Shown piece after piece: positions 33,808 to 42,115 of a stretch of DNA of 50,490 nt. The position numbers were made by a program, and so were the translations under genes. Numbering within the stretch: the first letter of the stretch is position 1; every line of letters begins with the position of its first letter. Origin of the DNA: Lysobacterales bacterium. Lineage in GTDB: Bacteria; Pseudomonadota; Gammaproteobacteria; Xanthomonadales; SZUA-38. The stretch lies in assembly GCA_030065125.1 (NCBI GenBank), contig JASJDM010000043.1, forward strand, positions 1 through 50,490, given 5' to 3'. The notes under the pieces are model-generated. The model was not told the DNA's origin, did not search any database, and saw nothing but the letters and a program-made list of their open reading frames with translations.

Positions 33808-35088
33808 ATGACTTACGAGAAATTCAATTCAGGTCGTCGGCGCTTTATTGCCTCAGCCGGCGCAGGTGCCGCAGTGACTGCCGGCGTTGGTCTGGGCTTT
33901 TCGCAACGCCTGGTGGCGGGCGGCAGCGGATCCGTGGCCACGCCACTGCTGGTTTACGTCTTCCTGCGGGGGGGTATGGATGGGCTCAGCTACGTGGTGC
34001 CCGTATCCGGCGCCAACCAGGTCCATTACGCCCAGGATCGGGATGACATCTTCATCGAGCCCACCAATACGCTGAGCCTGGCGGATTATCCCAACGCTGC
34101 GGGCTTCGGTCTCAACCCGCTGGTAACGGAACTGCACGCCCTGCGCAGCAACATGGCCATCGTTCAGGCCTGCGGTCACCCGCTGGATGCGCTGACGCGC
34201 AGCCATTTCGATGCCCAGGAGGAGATTGAACTGGGAACGCCGGGCGACCAATCCGGTACTACCGGAGGATTCCTGACCCGCTACCTGCAGAGCGTGTCCC
34301 ACGATCCCGATGCCATCTTCACGTCGCTGGCATCCAGTAATACCCCGCCGGTCAGCCTGGCCGGGTATCCCGACGTGGCGACCCTGGACTCACCCTCCAG
34401 CTTCAGCCCCAACTCGGGTCGCTATGGCGACACCCACCTGGTGGGCCTGAGCGAGCTTTACGGCGGGTCCGGCAGCCTGGACCTGGCGGGCCAGGCGACG
34501 CTGGATGCCGTGGAGCTGATCAACACGTTCGACCTGGGCGGCTACGTCCCCGCCGGTGGCGTTGTCTACCCCGACACCGGCATCGGCAACGATCTGGAAC
34601 TGATCGCCCAGCTGTGGAAGCTGGACCTCGGGATCTCCACGGCCACGGTCAACAAGGGCGGCTGGGACACCCACAATTCCCAGCAGCCTCTGAACCCGAA
34701 CACCGGGTTTGGCCGCAACATCCGCGAGCTGTCCGATGCCGTCGCCGCTTTCTATCGCGATATCGCGGCGGACCCGGTCAAGGACGCCAATGACATCTGC
34801 ATCGTCATTCAAAGCGAGTTCGGCCGGCAGGTCAGCGAGAACGGCAACCGGGGAACAGATCACGGGTTCGCCAACCCCATGACCGTGATCGGCGGTCGCA
34901 TTACGGGCGGTATGTACGGGACCTTTCCGGGCATTTCCGCCGGAGACCGGGAAGGCGACGGCGTGATACCCACCACGGATTTCCGCCAGGTGCATGCCAC
35001 GGTCATGGACCGCGTGATGGGCGGGGGTCCGGGGATTGTCAACAACGTGTTCCCCGGCCTCTCGTATCAGCCGGTGCCGTTTGTCTGA
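33808..35088 (+). CDS. Tat-exported DUF1501 family protein
   Basis: 426 residues from the ATG at 33808, nine bases after the DUF1800 stop; the longer frame overlaps that gene. GRRRFIASAGAGAAVTAGVGLG is a Tat signal. The family blocks LVYVFLRGGMDGLSYVVP, VNKGGWDTHNSQ and SEFGRQVSENGNRGTDHG are present. The fold is of the alkaline-phosphatase/sulfatase superfamily type, with Asp and His residues that could bind metal (WDTH, TDHG). The tight spacing with the DUF1800 gene argues for one operon and a joint function in the periplasm or at the surface. Confidence 0.92.
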   Translation: MTYEKFNSGRRRFIASAGAGAAVTAGVGLGFSQRLVAGGSGSVATPLLVYVFLRGGMDGLSYVVPVSGANQVHYAQDRDDIFIEPTNTLSLADYPNAAGFGLNPLVTELHALRSNMAIVQACGHPLDALTRSHFDAQEEIELGTPGDQSGTTGGFLTRYLQSVSHDPDAIFTSLASSNTPPVSLAGYPDVATLDSPSSFSPNSGRYGDTHLVGLSELYGGSGSLDLAGQATLDAVELINTFDLGGYVPAGGVVYPDTGIGNDLELIAQLWKLDLGISTATVNKGGWDTHNSQQPLNPNTGFGRNIRELSDAVAAFYRDIAADPVKDANDICIVIQSEFGRQVSENGNRGTDHGFANPMTVIGGRITGGMYGTFPGISAGDREGDGVIPTTDFRQVHATVMDRVMGGGPGIVNNVFPGLSYQPVPFV

Positions 35089-35118
35089 TCCCAGGTAAGA
35101 GCTGTTGATGCCAGGCCC

Positions 35119-36495
35119 TCACTCAGCGGCGACCGCCTCATAACCATCAGAAAAGATGTTATTGGCGGGGTCGCTCATTCCCTGGTATTCCACGGCCCCG
35201 GCGTCGCATCGCTGGCCCGCGGGGCGCCCAAATCCCCGCTGATCCTGGGTCGGCGGCGGGCAACCGCCGCTGCCGGGAAGCAGGTCAATCAGGATGCTGT
35301 CAGGCCCGGGCGGCATGGTTTCGGTGGGGCCACCATAGTCGCCCAAAGGCAGCAGACGCAGATCGCTGACAAGACGATCGGAAAAACCCAATCCGCAGGA
35401 ATTGAAGACTGTCGTGACGTTGCCGCCCAGGGAGGTATATACCGGGGCGTCGTCACAAGGTGCATCGAACGCGCTGTTTGTCAGTGAAACCTGACCAAGA
35501 TCCGAGCCGGCAATGGCATTGGGAGCGCCACCGCCAGAATTGTTGGCAACGGTGATGCTGTCCAGGCGAAGTGTTCCCTCCATCACGGCTAACACGCTGC
35601 CGTCGCTGTCGTTCCCGGAAAACGTCGAGTTGCGGATGACCGCTGTCCCGAATAAGTCTACCAGTACGGCCACTCCCAGATCTCCACCGTTAAAGCTGAA
35701 CAGGGTCCGCTCGATGGTGGCATCAGCGTCGGACAGCAGGATTCCGCCTCCGCGATCCGATCTGTTGAAGCGAAAGTGACTGTCCTGGATCAGGACGGTG
35801 CCGCCCAAACTGTGTAGACCGGCGCCCCCATCGCCGGGCACCCCTGCCGGTGCGGAATTGTGGCTGAACACGCTATGGGCAACGCTAAGGCTCCCCATAT
35901 TGAAGATGCCGCCCCCAATGCTGGACCTGCAATCTTCAATCGTCACATCGTTTAGCACCATGGCACCACCCGTGTTGACCAGACACGGACGGCCGTTGCT
36001 CACCGAAACCCGATTCAGGGTCACACTCCCATCACTCCGAACGGCGTGGCGTCCCCCGACAATGGTGAGATCCTCCAGCACGACATCGCTCACTGACGGA
36101 CCGATTCCCAGGACGTGGTCTGGATCGATAGGGTCACCATTGACGACAGTTTCCGCTTCTCCTGCGCCTTGAATCAGCATGGGCACCAGAAGATCAAGGT
36201 CACCGACCAGACCAATGTCATCGACGCCGCTACGGGTGAGGATATGCATTCCCGCCTGCAATTTGACGGTATGTGGCGGATTTGGCGTGGCAACAGCAAG
36301 AAACACCGCCCGGCGCAGGGAACAATCCAGAGGCACGGACGCATCACATTGGCCAACCGTTTCCGGGTCCGGATCGTCAAAACGGTCAACATCAAAGGTT
36401 TCAGCCGGTACCGAAGCAGTAAAAAACCCAGCAGCCAGCGCGAGCGCGGCGGTACCGCGCGACGAAGCGTCGCGTAAGTTTGATATCCATCGCAT
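35119..36495 (-). CDS. Secreted beta-helix protein (choice-of-anchor Q type), DGYE tail
   Basis: 458 residues with a Sec-type signal (MRWISNLRDASSRGTAALALAAGFFTASVPA). The beginning resembles the CSLRDAV-type start of polymorphic outer-membrane-like proteins (CDASVPLDCSLRRAVFLA). Beta-helix rungs follow (VVLEDLTIVGG, VTLNRVSVSNG, MVLNDVTIEDC, LSVAHSVFSHNS, AVIRNSTFSGND, LRLDSITVANNSGG). The choice-of-anchor Q ending DQRGFGRPAGQRCDAGAVEY precedes the tail NIFSDGYEAVAAE, a Tyr variant of the DGFE tail. Likely surface-exposed. It converges with the DUF1501 gene. Confidence 0.88.
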   Translation of the reverse strand: MRWISNLRDASSRGTAALALAAGFFTASVPAETFDVDRFDDPDPETVGQCDASVPLDCSLRRAVFLAVATPNPPHTVKLQAGMHILTRSGVDDIGLVGDLDLLVPMLIQGAGEAETVVNGDPIDPDHVLGIGPSVSDVVLEDLTIVGGRHAVRSDGSVTLNRVSVSNGRPCLVNTGGAMVLNDVTIEDCRSSIGGGIFNMGSLSVAHSVFSHNSAPAGVPGDGGAGLHSLGGTVLIQDSHFRFNRSDRGGGILLSDADATIERTLFSFNGGDLGVAVLVDLFGTAVIRNSTFSGNDSDGSVLAVMEGTLRLDSITVANNSGGGAPNAIAGSDLGQVSLTNSAFDAPCDDAPVYTSLGGNVTTVFNSCGLGFSDRLVSDLRLLPLGDYGGPTETMPPGPDSILIDLLPGSGGCPPPTQDQRGFGRPAGQRCDAGAVEYQGMSDPANNIFSDGYEAVAAE

Positions 36496-36756
36496 CCGAC
36501 TCTCCTGACGGTTCCATGCCCGACTTCAGACTAGAGAATCCCGCGCGTCGAAGCTTGAAGGATTGACGAAGGTTCAGCGAATTTCCTCGAAACGATGAGT
36601 CTGGATCGTGAATTTGCGCCTGGTCCCGTATCTGTTGCGTGCAGCCTTTGCCAGTAAGCCTGTCCAGACGGAGTAAAAAAGGGCCGGCAGAGAATCCGTG
36701 GCACAAACTCCGCGCGGTTTGCGTACTTTCCAAAAACAATCGGGAGGTATGCTGCC

Positions 36757-39027
36757 GTGGCAAAAACCAACAGGCAGGGAGCAGTTTTGGTGGCAGCAAT
36801 GATGCTGCCTGCCGCCGTCGGGGCTCAGGCCTTGATTGACCTGGGCGTGCCGGGCGGACTGCCGCGCACCCAGATCATCAACGACACGGGAGATGTAGAG
36901 GGGTTTGGCCTGGCGGTCAGTGCGGCCGGTGATGTGAATGGGGACGGCATTGACGACGTCATTATCGGGTCCCCGCAGCCTGGCAGCGGTCCCTGGCTTG
37001 GAGAGGCCTACGTCATCCTCGGCAGTGGCTCCCCGGCAGCGTCGATATCCGTCAGTGGTTTAAGCGGTTCGAACGGGTTTCGGCTCAACACGGGTGACCT
37101 GGAATTCAGCCAGGAGGTGGGGCGGGTCGTGGCCGGGGGCCAGGACTACAATGGCGATGGCGTGGACGACGTGCTGGTGGGTTCCCTGCTTGGGGGCGCC
37201 GGGGTGGTCAATCTGATGCTGGGTCGCGATACGCCATTTCCGGCACAGGTCAACCTGGCCGCTCTGAGCGTCTCGGAGGGTCAGTACATCTTCCCGCCGG
37301 TGTTTTCAGACGTGATTCAGGACGCCACCTTTGCCGGTGACGTAAACAACGATGGTCTGCCGGACCTCCTGCTGGGCGTCGGCAACAGCAGAAGCAATGT
37401 CGGTGATGCCTACGTTATGTTTGGCCGCCCGGCACCTTACAGCGCACAGAACCTTGGGAACCTGAACGGTATCGATGGCTTTGTGATCCCCGGCTTTCGA
37501 CTGAACGACTTAATGGGTGAATCAGTCGCGCCTGCCCGCGATTTTAACGATGACGGCTTTGCGGACCTGCTGCTCGGCGCACCGGGCGACGCCACCTCCC
37601 AGGAGGATGCGGCCTACCTGGTCTATGGATTTCGAGACGCCAGCGTCAGCAGTCGTGGCCTGAACTTTTCATTCGGCGACGAGGGCGGGTTCGCCCTGCG
37701 GGCTGCCGCAGCGGACGAGGCCAATGCAGGCATCGTGGGTGATGCCGGCGACATTAACGGAGACGGATTCGACGATCTGCTGGTCAGCGTCCCTGAGGGC
37801 ACGCCGCCCAGGGTTTACGTGGTATTTGGGCAATCCGCTGAGGCGCCCCCAGCCCTGGATCTGGCGACCCTGGATGGCTCTAACGGATTTCGCTTCACGG
37901 CGCCGGGCATCGCTGGAAGTTTCGGCACCAGCATCTCCGCGGTGGGTGATCTGAACGGAGACGGCTTTGATGATCTGGCAGTGGGCGATCCGAGCTATGG
38001 GCCTGGCGACCTCACCGTACCTGGCCAGGCCTTTATCCTGTTCGGCGCACCCACTTTTCCCGCGGTGGTGGGGGCGGCTGACCTGGACGGGTCCAATGGT
38101 TTGACCATTGCCGCGCTCCCTGGCAACGGTCAGCTGGGTCGAGCCGTCAGCAGCGCTGGCGACTTCAACAACGACGGCATCGACGATCTGCTGCTGGGAC
38201 AACCGGGCACCAGCGGCAGGGCGTACGTCATCTACGGCAACTCGGCGCCGCGGGCTGCGGACAATGTGGTGGTCATGCCGGCAGTGCTGGAGGATGACCC
38301 GTCTCCGTCGGGCATCAGCCTGCCGGACCTGCTGGATTCCGTTTATGTGGATACCGAGCCTCTGGCGGGCGTCGCCGTCATTGAAAATGTCACCAGCCCG
38401 TTTGAAGGCGCCTGGCAGTTCAACAACGGCGGCCCCTGGTTTCCTCTACGGCGAGGACAGACGGCGGCTGATGCCACCGTACTTTCGGTGGTCAACAGCT
38501 TCAGGCTGTTGCCGGCCAGAGACTTTTCAGGCGGTCCGATACGCCTGGAGCTGCGGCTGTGGGACGGCAACTGGTTCAGCGGTGGGGACAACCAGGATAT
38601 CCGCACCGCCGTCAACGCTCTGGGGGGCTTTGGAGACCGTGTCACGCTGGAGATCAGCGTGATCCCGGTCAACGATCAACCGGCAATGGATGCAGATGAT
38701 CCTCCGGCGGTGGTGGCCGGTGACGGCCCGCAGCTGGTGGCCAACTGGGCCAGCTTTGACCCCGGCGGGAATGAGACCACACAGACGCCCAGCTACCGGC
38801 TGGTTACGCTGACCAATCCTCAACTGTTTCTGGCCCTGCCGGAGGTGGATGCGGACGGCAACCTTCGCTACACCCCTGCCGCCACCGGCAGCGGTATCAG
38901 CGAAGCGCAGTTCGTGGTTGAGGACTCCGGCGGTACCGCGAATGGGGGGCAGAACACGTCGATACCCCTGCAGGTGGACTTTACCATTCTCGACCCCCTG
39001 TTGTTCCGGGACGGCTTCGAAAACTGA
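36757..39027 (+). CDS. FG-GAP (integrin-alpha-like) beta-propeller surface protein B, DGFE tail
   Basis: 756 residues from a GTG with GGGAGGT upstream. Signal peptide: GAVLVAAMMLPAAVGAQA. Seven FG-GAP repeats (AGDVNGDGIDDVIIGSP, QDYNGDGVDDVLVG, GDVNNDGLPDLLLG, FNDDGFADLLLGAP, GDINGDGFDDLLVS, GDLNGDGFDDLAVG, GDFNNDGIDDLLLG) would close one propeller. A cadherin-like segment with FEGAWQFNNGGPW and LRLWDGNWFSGGDNQ follows, then one VNDQP-linked sandwich domain. The end is LLFRDGFEN. Same architecture as protein A at 12078-14789 but one sandwich shorter. The next gene starts 31 bases downstream. Confidence 0.88.
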   Translation: MAKTNRQGAVLVAAMMLPAAVGAQALIDLGVPGGLPRTQIINDTGDVEGFGLAVSAAGDVNGDGIDDVIIGSPQPGSGPWLGEAYVILGSGSPAASISVSGLSGSNGFRLNTGDLEFSQEVGRVVAGGQDYNGDGVDDVLVGSLLGGAGVVNLMLGRDTPFPAQVNLAALSVSEGQYIFPPVFSDVIQDATFAGDVNNDGLPDLLLGVGNSRSNVGDAYVMFGRPAPYSAQNLGNLNGIDGFVIPGFRLNDLMGESVAPARDFNDDGFADLLLGAPGDATSQEDAAYLVYGFRDASVSSRGLNFSFGDEGGFALRAAAADEANAGIVGDAGDINGDGFDDLLVSVPEGTPPRVYVVFGQSAEAPPALDLATLDGSNGFRFTAPGIAGSFGTSISAVGDLNGDGFDDLAVGDPSYGPGDLTVPGQAFILFGAPTFPAVVGAADLDGSNGLTIAALPGNGQLGRAVSSAGDFNNDGIDDLLLGQPGTSGRAYVIYGNSAPRAADNVVVMPAVLEDDPSPSGISLPDLLDSVYVDTEPLAGVAVIENVTSPFEGAWQFNNGGPWFPLRRGQTAADATVLSVVNSFRLLPARDFSGGPIRLELRLWDGNWFSGGDNQDIRTAVNALGGFGDRVTLEISVIPVNDQPAMDADDPPAVVAGDGPQLVANWASFDPGGNETTQTPSYRLVTLTNPQLFLALPEVDADGNLRYTPAATGSGISEAQFVVEDSGGTANGGQNTSIPLQVDFTILDPLLFRDGFEN

Positions 39028-39058
39028 GGCCGGCCATTTTCTGAAAACGGAGATTGTC

Positions 39059-39979
39059 ATGACGAGAAATCACTTCATGGCCGCGCTGCTTTTCGCTGTT
39101 GCGGCAAACAGCAGCTTTGCCTCGGTGGTACTGGATCAAAACCATGTGCCCAGCCCACCGACCCTGGACGTGGCCGGAAACGTCGGACAGACCTTTATCG
39201 CCGGCCGCACCGGCCACCTGGTCCAGCTCGACGTGGGCCTGGAGTGCAGCCCAGGTGGTCAGGTCAGGTTCGACCTTTACCAGTTCGACGCCTTTTTCGG
39301 AAACTGGATGGTGCGCGATACCGTGGACAGGGACTCGGGCACGTTTCCAATCACCAGCGGACCGGTTCCGCAACGCTACGGCGTAGCGCTTCCGCCCCTG
39401 TGGGTCAGCGCGGGCAAAAAGCTGGCCTTTGTCATGGCCTTTACCGATACGGATTGCCGCTATGACTATGACACCAGCGGTACCTATCCGGATGGGCAGA
39501 TGATCCTTCGCCTGGGAGTCGGGTTTGGCAACATATCGGATGATTTGGACAGCAGCTTCGACATGGACTTTGCCACCTACATCAGCCAGCCTTCGAACCG
39601 CCTGTGCCGGTACGACCTGTACGGACCCCCGGACGAACGGGTACCGGCTTATGTGCCCATCTGCGGCTGCCTGTCGGCAGTTGCCATCAACGCGCTGATG
39701 TGCCGCTTCGACCTGCCGGAACTGGTACTGTTCCGGGAAATCCCGCTGTTTGAAAATGAGGGATTTGCCCGCTACAGCATTCTTCCGTTCCGGCCGGTGG
39801 ACCAGGTCCAGATCGAGGATGAAGGAATCGCCGCATTCCAGCTGGAAGGGCTGTCGCAACATGCGCTGGAGTCAGTGGAGACCAGCTATGAGCGCAGCGG
39901 CGAGGCGTTCAGGACCATCACGATCCATGCTGGTGACCAGGTGTACGAATTCCAGGTACCGGATCAGCCCGTGCAATAA
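39059..39979 (+). CDS. Secreted protein of unknown function
   Basis: 306 residues from the ATG at 39059; an upstream extension overlaps the FG-GAP gene. Signal peptide: MTRNHFMAALLFAVAANSSFAS. The first half (VVLDQNHVPSPPTLDV, GQTFIAGRTGHLVQLDVGL, YDTSGTYPDGQMILR) resembles the beta-sandwich domains used as carbohydrate- or surface-binding modules in secreted proteins. The Cys-containing middle (YVPICGCLSAVAINALMCRFDLPEL) and the C-terminus have no recognised family and lack the GFE tail. It lies 31 bases after FG-GAP protein B, so it may be co-transcribed. Confidence 0.75.
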   Translation: MTRNHFMAALLFAVAANSSFASVVLDQNHVPSPPTLDVAGNVGQTFIAGRTGHLVQLDVGLECSPGGQVRFDLYQFDAFFGNWMVRDTVDRDSGTFPITSGPVPQRYGVALPPLWVSAGKKLAFVMAFTDTDCRYDYDTSGTYPDGQMILRLGVGFGNISDDLDSSFDMDFATYISQPSNRLCRYDLYGPPDERVPAYVPICGCLSAVAINALMCRFDLPELVLFREIPLFENEGFARYSILPFRPVDQVQIEDEGIAAFQLEGLSQHALESVETSYERSGEAFRTITIHAGDQVYEFQVPDQPVQ

Positions 39980-39987
39980 TCGGGCTG
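39965..39987 (+). terminator. Hairpin overlapping the stop codon at 39979
   Basis: CAGCCCG and CGGGCTG form a perfect 7-bp stem with a nine-base loop that contains the TAA stop. A second overlapping hairpin (GTGCA/TGCAC) can also form. No U-run follows, so it is only a possible terminator. Confidence 0.35.
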
Positions 39988-40180
39988 CACGGCTGTGACC
40001 TGATTCCCAGCGCTCGCCTGGCCGAATTCGGCGCCGGCACTGATTTTCATCATTGTTCGAATCCGGACAGTACCCTTGGGGCATGGCCGGATTCGGCCAC
40101 CTGAGGCGCTCACCATCATGTGAAAAGTCCCATTTTGCGCCATCGATAAACCTGGCACGGAGCTTGCTGCCTGGCAGGCC

Positions 40181-41425
40181 ATGGACCGTGAAATCGATCT
40201 CGGCGAACGTAACCGCAGGAAATGGCGCACCATGGCCCAGTGGCTTCTGGTGCTGGCACTGCTGGTAGCGGGATTGATGGCCTTGCGGTGGGCGATCGAA
40301 CCCGGCGTGGACCGCTCAGACGTTCGAATCGCAACCGTCGAGCGCGGCACGGTCGTGGCCAGCATCTCTGCCACCGGGCAGGTGGTGCCCGGGGATGAGC
40401 AGATCATCTCGTCCCTGTTCGTCAGTGAAGTAACCGAGGTGGTGGCCAGGGCGGGCGACACCGTGACGGCGGGTGACCTGCTCCTGCGGCTGGACGCCAG
40501 AGCCCTGAAGTCCACCATTCGTGATCTCAACGAGCAGTTGGCCCTCAAGGACAATCAGCGTCACTCCGCCCAACTGGCGCTGGAGAGATCACTGAATGAA
40601 GCCCAGGGTCGGAGGGATCTGCTGGAAATCGACCTGCTGAGCCGCAAGGCGAGGCACCAGCGGCTGTCGACCCTGGCGGACAAGGGAGCGATATCTGCCG
40701 GCGACCTTCAGGAGGCCGAACTGGACGTGCGGCGTACCCAGGCCGAGCTGAAGCAGTTGAGCCGATCCATCGACAACCAGCAGGCCACCGCCGAGGCCGA
40801 CCTGGAACGGATCTCTCTGGAAGCGTCCATTCTCAGCAATCAGTTGCGTGAACAGCAGCGAACCCTGGACTCTGCCGAGGTACGCGCACCCCGCGACGGT
40901 GTGGTGACCTGGGTGCTGGATCAGCCCGGGGCCCCGGTCACCAGCGGCCTGCAACTGGCCCGGGTAGCAGACCTGAGCCGCTACCGGGTCGAAGCCCAGG
41001 TATCCGACTTCTACGCACCACGGTTGCGCCAGGGCCTGCAGGCGAAAGTGACGGCGGGCAACCGGATGCTATCGGCGGAGGTGGACGCAATCCTGCCAAC
41101 GGTCGAAGGCGGCAGCATGACGCTGCTGATTGAACTGGACGATCCCGCCGCGGAGGGACTGCGGCCGCAACTGCGGGTGGACGTGGAGGTGGTGACCGGT
41201 CGGGCCGAAAACGCGCTGAGTATTGTCAATGGTCCGGCCATCGGTGAGGGCGGCCGGCAGTTCGTCTACCGCATCAACAATGGCGAAGCTGTCCGCACAC
41301 AGGTTGACCTGGGTGTTGCCTCGAGAAACAGCGTCCAGATCCTCGATGGCCTGGCTGAAGGTGACCAGGTCATCATCTCCGACATGCGCGACTACCAACA
41401 TCTTGAAATCATCAATCTGGAATGA
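40181..41425 (+). CDS. Membrane-fusion/adaptor protein (HlyD/MacA type)
   Basis: 414 residues with one N-terminal transmembrane helix (about 19-36). The order barrel, lipoyl-like, coiled coil is visible: IATVERGTVVASISATGQV, SLFVSEVTEVVARAGDTVTAGDLLLRLD, then a coiled coil from about 115 to 225 with KGAISAGDLQEAELDVRRTQAELKQL, then SAEVRAPRDGVVTWVLDQPGAPV. The C-terminal barrel includes VYRINNGEAVRTQVDLGV. It would bridge the inner-membrane ABC transporter to the periplasm or outer membrane. No TolC is encoded nearby. Its stop overlaps the ATPase start as ATGA, so the pair is translationally coupled. Confidence 0.92.
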   Translation: MDREIDLGERNRRKWRTMAQWLLVLALLVAGLMALRWAIEPGVDRSDVRIATVERGTVVASISATGQVVPGDEQIISSLFVSEVTEVVARAGDTVTAGDLLLRLDARALKSTIRDLNEQLALKDNQRHSAQLALERSLNEAQGRRDLLEIDLLSRKARHQRLSTLADKGAISAGDLQEAELDVRRTQAELKQLSRSIDNQQATAEADLERISLEASILSNQLREQQRTLDSAEVRAPRDGVVTWVLDQPGAPVTSGLQLARVADLSRYRVEAQVSDFYAPRLRQGLQAKVTAGNRMLSAEVDAILPTVEGGSMTLLIELDDPAAEGLRPQLRVDVEVVTGRAENALSIVNGPAIGEGGRQFVYRINNGEAVRTQVDLGVASRNSVQILDGLAEGDQVIISDMRDYQHLEIINLE

Positions 41426-42105
41426 CTATGACCTCAAATCTCATTGAACTGGAAAACGTCGGCAAGACCTATCGCACCGACCGTATCGAAACCGTGGCAC
41501 TGAACCAGATCAACCTGAGTGTCGCCGAAGGCGAGATGATCTCGGTGATGGGCCCATCGGGTTGCGGCAAGAGCACGTTGCTCAACGTGATTGGCCTGCT
41601 GGATGACCCCAGCGAGGGTGAACTGCGCATCGGTGGCGTTCCGGTCAAGCAGCGGGGAGACAAGGAACTGGCGGCCCTGCGCAACGAACGCATAGGGTTT
41701 GTGTTCCAGAGTTTTCACCTGATCCCGGATCTGAGCGTGGTGGATAACGTGGAGATTCCGCTGCTTTACCGACGGATGTCCGGAAAGGAGCGCCGCACGC
41801 GGGCCCTCCGGGCGCTGGAGCGGGTTGGGCTGTCGGCCCGGGTGGATCATTTCCCCACCCAGTTGTCGGGGGGGCAGCAGCAACGGGTGGCCATTGCCAG
41901 GGCCATCGTGGGCGAACCCCGCATCCTTCTGGCCGACGAGCCCACCGGCAACCTGGACAGCCACATGGGGGAAGAGATTATGTCCATCCTGGAAGGCCTG
42001 AACCGCAATGACGGCACCACCGTGGTGATGGTCACCCACGACCAGGACAAGGCCGAGCGCACCGAGCGCATCATCCGCGTGTTCGACGGCCAGATCGTCC
42101 ACTGA
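41422..42105 (+). CDS. ABC transporter ATP-binding protein (LolD/MacB type)
   Basis: 227 residues. Walker A GPSGCGKST (44-52), signature LSGGQQQR (148-155), Walker B ILLADEPTG (168-176) and the switch His in VTHD are present, so ATP hydrolysis is expected. The length and SNLIELENVGKTY start fit the LolD/MacB/FtsE subgroup, whose members power lipoprotein transport or macrolide and toxin export, usually without moving solute through the membrane. It serves the two permease genes that follow, 10 bases downstream. Confidence 0.95.
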   Translation: MTMTSNLIELENVGKTYRTDRIETVALNQINLSVAEGEMISVMGPSGCGKSTLLNVIGLLDDPSEGELRIGGVPVKQRGDKELAALRNERIGFVFQSFHLIPDLSVVDNVEIPLLYRRMSGKERRTRALRALERVGLSARVDHFPTQLSGGQQQRVAIARAIVGEPRILLADEPTGNLDSHMGEEIMSILEGLNRNDGTTVVMVTHDQDKAERTERIIRVFDGQIVH

Positions 42106-42115
42106 GGAGCCCGCC

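Noticed and set aside
7014..39027. GFE tails as a PEP-CTERM or GlyGly-CTERM sorting signal
   Set aside because: Those signals have a motif, a transmembrane helix and a basic end; the tails here lack the helix and basic end, and no exosortase or rhombosortase gene was seen.
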